Source: Periconia sp. R9002
Lineage: Eukaryota > Ascomycota > Dothideomycetes > Pleosporales > Periconiaceae
Direction: 5' to 3'
NCBI GenBank assembly: GCA_023627715.1
Contig: JAMAHW010000001.1
Location: 1,337,379 to 1,401,378, forward strand
DNA length: 64,000 bases
Positions 59,216-64,000 of this stretch are shown here, piece by piece (position 1 is the stretch's first letter; every line of letters starts with the position of its first letter). Position numbers and translations under genes: made by a program. Under the pieces are notes generated by a model, which saw nothing but the letters and a program-made list of their open reading frames with translations, ran no database searches and was not told where the DNA came from.

Positions 59216-60929
59216 ATGCCTCGCGACCCGCTCATAGGGCTCGTGGGGAAACCCTCTTCGGGGAAATCGACGACGCTGAACAGGTGCGTTTTATGATGTA
59301 TGCCATGTCGGTTTTACTCGATTGGAAAGATTCAAAGGTTGATGTTTGTGTCCCTTTTTGGCCAGGGCAGTTTGACGGATGCGACTTCCAAAGTTGGTAG
59401 GTGTGTATTCGTGTCTGTTTATTACTTCTTGCTAGTAATGTGTTTGCGCTGACACTTGTCTCGATGATGCGATTTAGGAAATTTCCCGTGAGTACCTACC
59501 TACCTACGCACTGAAGTGATTCATTCCGATTTCCTGCGATTAACGACCCTACCCTTCCAGATTCACCACCATCGACCCGCAGCGCGCCATCGGCTACCTC
59601 CAAATCCCCTGCGCGTGCGCGCGCCCCGGCATCGAGCTCACGGACAAATGCAAGCCCAACTACGGCTCGTGCGTTGACGGCCGGCGCAGCGTGCCCATTG
59701 AGCTCTTGGATGTTGCTGGCTTGGTGCCTGGTGCGCATATGGGTAAGGGATTGGGGAATCGGTTCTTGGATGATTTGAGACATGCGGATGCGCTGGTGCA
59801 TGTTGTGGATGTTAGTGGGACTACGGATGCGGAGGGTGAGTTTGCTTTTTTTGGTTGGGGGAAGGAGATTTGAAGGGGGTGGTAAAGATTGTACTGATTC
59901 GAGGCATAGGCAAGGCGACTCGAGGATATGATCCCAGTCAGGATATTGTGTGGCTGCGGTCTGAGATTGTGAGGTGGATCTTGGGAAATCTGATGGAGAA
60001 GTGGTAGGCATCCCTATGGAATTCGTCACATATTCTACAGCACGTAGTCGGATGCTCATACCATATACCCAGGGGCTCGATAAAACGACGCCACGTAGCC
60101 GTCAAAGCAACGGCGGTCGAAACCCTCCAAAACCAACTCTCAGGCTACGGATCGACCTCGCAAACGGTAGCCCGCACGCTCGACCGCCTGGGTCTCAAAG
60201 AACCCCTCCAGGACTGGTCCGACGAGACCATCGAAAAAGTCGTCAATGCCTTCACCGACGAGAAGTTCCCCACCGTCATCGCCCTCAACAAAATCGATCA
60301 CCCAGACGCCGACAAAAATATCGCCAAGATCGCCAAACAGCAGGACCCAAAATCCATCGTGCTCTGCAGCGCCATCTCCGAGGTCTTCCTCCGCAAGCTC
60401 GCCAAGCAAGGCTACATCAGGTACACCGAAGGCAGCGACTACCTCGACACGCGAGAGGATCTCATTGAAGCGGGCGACCCCACGGGCGGCGGCCTCAAAC
60501 CCCTTGACGAAAAACTCACAACGCGCATCGAGAACCTGAAAGATCTTGTGCTGTACCGCTTCGGCAGCACCGGCGTCGTGCAGGTCCTATCGCGCGCGGC
60601 GGAGCTACTCGGTCTCGTCCCCGTGTTTCCCGTCCGCAATATCCACAACTACACAAGCGGCAGCGCCAGCTCGACGGCCGTGTTTCGCGACTGCGTGCTC
60701 GTGGGGAAGGGGAGCACGGTGGGGGATGTGTATCGCAAAGTCATGGGCGATGCGCCAATGGCTTATGTGGAGACCAAGGGAGGTGTGAGGGTCGCGGAGG
60801 ATGATGTAGTTGTTGCGGGGAAGAATGATGTGAGTCTTCTTATTCTCCTAGATGTACCGTTTACCGGTTTCAATTGCTGACCCATTTGATTTCTTACAGA
60901 TTCTATCGTTCAAGGTGGGAAGAGCGTGA
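59216..60929 (+). CDS. Obg/YchF-type GTPase, YGR210C-like
   Basis: Seven exons (59216-59283, 59371-59396, 59478-59487, 59561-59835, 59910-60003, 60073-60829, 60900-60929) give 419 residues. G1 is GKPSSGKST at residues 11-19, G3 is [17 protein letters not shown], and G4 is NKID. These define the OBG/HflX-like GTPases of the YchF/Ygr210 branch. The C-terminal [15 protein letters not shown]...KGSTVGDVY segment is the TGS-like RNA-binding domain. Exon 3 is only 10 nt, yet it is needed to rebuild the conserved NFPFTTIDP switch segment. YchF relatives bind ribosomes. No targeting signal is visible. Confidence 0.92.
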
Positions 60930-61556
60930 AAACCAGACTTTGTTCTCTTCAAACTTTTTACACTTTCTATCGGTTCCTCCGATATAGATAGATTATTCAG
61001 GGTTCTCTTGAGGAACTTTCAAAACAAATAATCGAAAAAAATATACTCTTACAACACTTTGCTCTTTCTCTCTCTTATTTCTACTCTCTATAACGTACAT
61101 TTCCTTCTTTTAAACTCTATAAAAGCGTTCTACCTCACAGAGAAAAAAAACAAATACAAAACCCCGCAAAAATCAATTAATAGTAATCAAACGACGAAGA
61201 AAAAAAAAAGTTGGACTTTCTCTCCTTCTCTTTGCAACATATTACCTCAACTTACTAAACTTGTTCTTCATTATTTTCACAGTGTACCTAATACCTGCGT
61301 GTACATACAGTACCATCTGCTCCCGGTCGAGGACAGACTGTCTTCGTGTCGATATCGCGAGTGGTTTAAGCAGTGTAATGCGATAATATACTTTGCATTT
61401 TTTTTGGTTCGTTATTCTCTATTGTAACTAACTGACTTGCGCTATCGAGCACACGACAATAAATCAAACGAAAAGACGTTCTTGGTCTGGCTGGATGTAT
61501 AGGTGAATCGGCTTGTTCGAATACGGAAGGTCGGAGACGAGTAAGCCTTTGGGGCT

Positions 61557-61896
61557 AAAGCTTGACTGTGCTTGGCCGTGAGCACGCAAAACGCTTATCT
61601 GCGTTGCATCTCCCTACCGAGTGCGCGTGCGGTTATTCGCTATGTTTTTGTATGGGGACGATGTGGACTGAGTACTTACCTTTGTACAGTAGGTACATGT
61701 ATAGGTACTTGCGGCTGTTCGCCTATTCCGGAAGGGTACTTCAAATTGCTAAGCAAATGTATTTACATGCTGGGCCAGGAGAAGCGTGGATAGCTTATTT
61801 GAATAGGGCAGGTAGGAGAGCAAAAGCTTAATTATATTTGGCTTTGATCACGCAACGCTTATCTGCTCCGGCGTATGCTACTTATTATTCGCCAAG
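61557..61896. repeat. Imperfect ~80-bp direct repeat carrying GATA sites
   Basis: Copies at about 61557-61643 and 61822-61896 share AAGCTT, TTGGC, TGAxCACGCAA and ACGCTTATCTGC, then a downstream TTATTCGC. Each copy contains TTATCT, the reverse of AGATAA, a GATA-factor site (AreA consensus HGATAR), consistent with nitrogen control of the protease gene downstream. Confidence 0.6.
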
Positions 61897-62086
61897 TTTA
61901 TATTGCTCCCCCTCGCGATACCCTGACACCTTCCCGCCTCGTCAATCGCTCCGAAGATCCCCATCCCAATCACCATACCCATTTCAGTCCAATTCTCAAG
62001 AAAGAGAGACGAGCAGTATCGAAAACGCCTCAAAACCTGTGACCTGCTTAATCTGATTCAATGCAGCTCCAGCTCTTCGTCCGGCC

Positions 62087-62092
62087 TATAAA
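62087..62092 (+). promoter_or_regulatory. TATA box of the S10 carboxypeptidase gene
   Basis: TATAAA inside GGCCTATAAAGGCC, 58 bp before the ATG at 62150, followed by a CT-rich leader. Confidence 0.65.
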
Positions 62093-62149
62093 GGCCCCAA
62101 CTACCCACCACTCCGTATACCTTCTTTCTCCAGCACCCCGCCAGCAACA

Positions 62150-63881
62150 ATGCCTTCGTTTCTGTCGCTACTCACCACGGCTGCTGCCTGTGCGGGCCTT
62201 GTCGCCGCTGCGCCCTCAATCAAGCACGATAGACGATCCCTCGTGGAACGCGATGGCGTCAACTTCACCGTCTTCGAGCATGCGGCTACGGGTGCCAAGT
62301 TGGAGTTTGTCAAAAACTCCGGCATCTGCGAGACCACTCCTGGTGTCAATCAGTACTCCGGCTACCTCTCGGTCGGAACCAACATGAACATGTGGTTCTG
62401 GTAAGCTCGTCCGTCCGCCTACTCGCGTTCGCCTGACTGAAGTTGGAACCAGGTTCTTCGAAGCACGTCAAAACCCTTCGACTGCGCCCTTGGCCGCCTG
62501 GTTCAATGGTGGACCTGGCTGCTCTTCCATGATCGGCCTGTTCCAAGAGAACGGTCCTTGCAAGTTCAACGTCGGCTCCTCCAACACCAAGCCCGTGAAC
62601 AACACGTTCAGCTTCAACAACTACGCCAACATGCTTTATGTGGACCAGCCCATTGGCGTGGGCTTCTCGTACGGGTCCGACACCGTCACCTCCACCGACA
62701 CGGCTGCTCCGTTTGTGTGGAAACTGATCCAAGCTTTCTACGCTTCCTTCCCTGAATACGAGTCCCGCGACTTTGGCATCTTCACCGAGTCGTATGGAGG
62801 ACACTACGGACCCGAGTTCGCCAAAGTATGTCGTTTCCCTCGTCTACCTTCCAAGTACTAAAGTCATTCTCCACAGTACATCCTAAGCCAAAACCAAGCC
62901 AATGCCGGCGAGAAGATCAACCTCGTAGCCCTCGGCATCAACAACGGCTGGTTCGACGCAAAGATCCAAGAACCCGCCTACGTGACCTTCGCGTACAACA
63001 ACAGCCACCGGCAGCTCATCAGCAAGTCGCAGTACAACACGTACATGAACGCCTACACCACCAAATGTCTGCCGGCCATCAACTCATGCTACTCGAGCGG
63101 CTCCAACTCGGCCTGCGTCAACGCTGATAACGCCTGCTACAACGCCGTCGAGGGCCCCGTTTCCAATGCTGCCGACTTCGACGTGTATGACGTCCGATCG
63201 GGATCCAACGACCCAGAGCCCCCAGGGAACTACCAAACCTACTTGACCTCCTCGGCCGTGGTCAAGGCCATCGGCGCGCAGTCGACCTACCAAGAATGTG
63301 CGAACGCACCAGGCAACAAATTCTCCACCACAGGCGATAGTACGTCCTCCCCTCTCCTCTCCCACCCACCTACCTCTAACTTCCCAACCCAACCTAACCT
63401 AACCCTCCCACCTAGGTCCCCGCTCCTTCCTCGACGAACTCAGCGACGTCGTCTCCGCAGGCGTAACAACGCTCATCTGGGCCGGCGACGCCGATTGGAT
63501 CTGCGTAAGCCCTCCATCCCATCCCTCTCCATTCTCCCACCCCAACACACCCACTTACACCACATAACAGAACTGGTACGGCGTCCAAGACGTCGTCAAC
63601 CAAGTAACCTACTCCGGCTCCGCAGCCTTCAAATCCAAAGCGCTGGGTCCGTACAAGGTGAACGGCAAGGAAGGCGGACAGTTTAAGACGCAGGATAATT
63701 TGTCGTTTTTGAGGGTGTATGATGCGGGGCATGAGGTGCCTTATTACCGTGAGTTTGATTATATGGAGTACGACCAAGTCGTACGTTTAACGGATGTTTG
63801 CTAACTGGGGGATTAGAACCGCAGCTTTCGCTCCAGGCTTTTGTGCAGACTATGAAGAAGGGGGCTATTGCTTCGACGTAG
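62150..63881 (+). CDS. Secreted serine carboxypeptidase, peptidase family S10
   Basis: Six exons (62150-62400, 62453-62825, 62877-63339, 63416-63504, 63571-63748, 63817-63881) encode 472 residues. A signal peptide of about 20 residues ([17 protein letters not shown]) precedes the mature enzyme. The S10 triad is present: Ser197 in [11 protein letters not shown], an Asp in WAGDADWIC, and His in [19 protein letters not shown] is the oxyanion-hole motif and binds the C-terminal carboxylate. Several N-x-S/T sites suggest glycosylation. It removes C-terminal residues from peptides at acid pH, outside the cell or in the vacuole. The length is near the usual 450-550. The frame closes with TAG at 63879-63881. 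Confidence 0.95.
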
Positions 63882-64000
63882 GTGGGAGGTGTTTGTTCGG
63901 TACATTGCAGGGAGGGCGAGGAGGTACTGTGCGAATGCAGTTTACCCACTACCAGAGTGTTGGTGCCTTCCCGTACACCCTACCAGAACCCAGCCCCCCC
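63882..64000. other. 3' flank to window end
   Basis: 119 bp without a recognised feature; the window ends in a C-run. Confidence 0.5.

Larger units (their letters stand above)
60930..62149. other. Intergenic; includes the S10 carboxypeptidase promoter
   Basis: An AT-rich 3' flank of the GTPase (to about 61,450) is followed by an upstream region holding an imperfect direct repeat and a TATA box, listed separately. No further gene is recognised. Confidence 0.55.

Overview
The window is nuclear DNA of a filamentous ascomycete (Pezizomycotina). The evidence is short GT-AG introns of about 45-150 bp with CTAAC/CTGAC-like branch sites, an intron-containing tRNA-Gln, a highly reducing polyketide synthase, a GH72 glucanosyltransferase (Gas1/Gel1 type), an eukaryotic RNA-dependent RNA polymerase and a fungal plasma-membrane syntaxin. 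I cannot fix the class from sequence alone. I built the gene models by hand by joining open frames across introns; every spliced model listed closes in frame.

Positions 1-19,260 are repeat-rich and look subtelomeric, although no TTAGGG tract is present. Positions 1-7,650 carry a degenerate motif (core CCAAACCAGCACAT) recurring about every 50 bp between unlike spacers. Positions 7,650-10,200 and 15,370-19,260 are two arrays, about 21 modules in all, of a 240-440 bp unit: purine tract, TTTATATAC box, TTACTAA-like element about 20-25 nt later, then a GATGATGA/TCATCATC inverted repeat. Between the arrays lies a small island: a beta-propeller-like relic, a two-exon secreted RNase-fold protein that looks like a plant-pathogen effector, and a DUF3632-like gene.

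Positions 19,410-25,862 hold a divergent pair: a small P-loop NTPase and a 1,716-residue protein that fuses an RNA-dependent RNA polymerase (catalytic DLDGD) to a UPF1/NFX1-like SF1 helicase. This is the most unusual gene of the window.

Positions 26,947-51,494 read like a secondary-metabolite gene cluster: a nine-exon highly reducing PKS (KS-AT-DH-inactive MT-ER-KR-ACP, no thioesterase), a six-TM protein, a C2H2 zinc-finger protein, two small unknown genes, a short-chain dehydrogenase with a GC-AG intron, an FAD monooxygenase, an MFS sugar-type transporter and a cytochrome P450, with a tRNA-Gln(UUG) between the last two.

Positions 52,056-64,000 are conserved genome: an Sso1/2-like syntaxin, a 3.9 kb gene-free stretch, a GPI-anchored GH72 enzyme, a 236-bp MITE with 34-bp terminal inverted repeats and a 5-bp target duplication, an Obg/YchF-type GTPase with a 10-nt micro-exon, and a secreted S10 serine carboxypeptidase.
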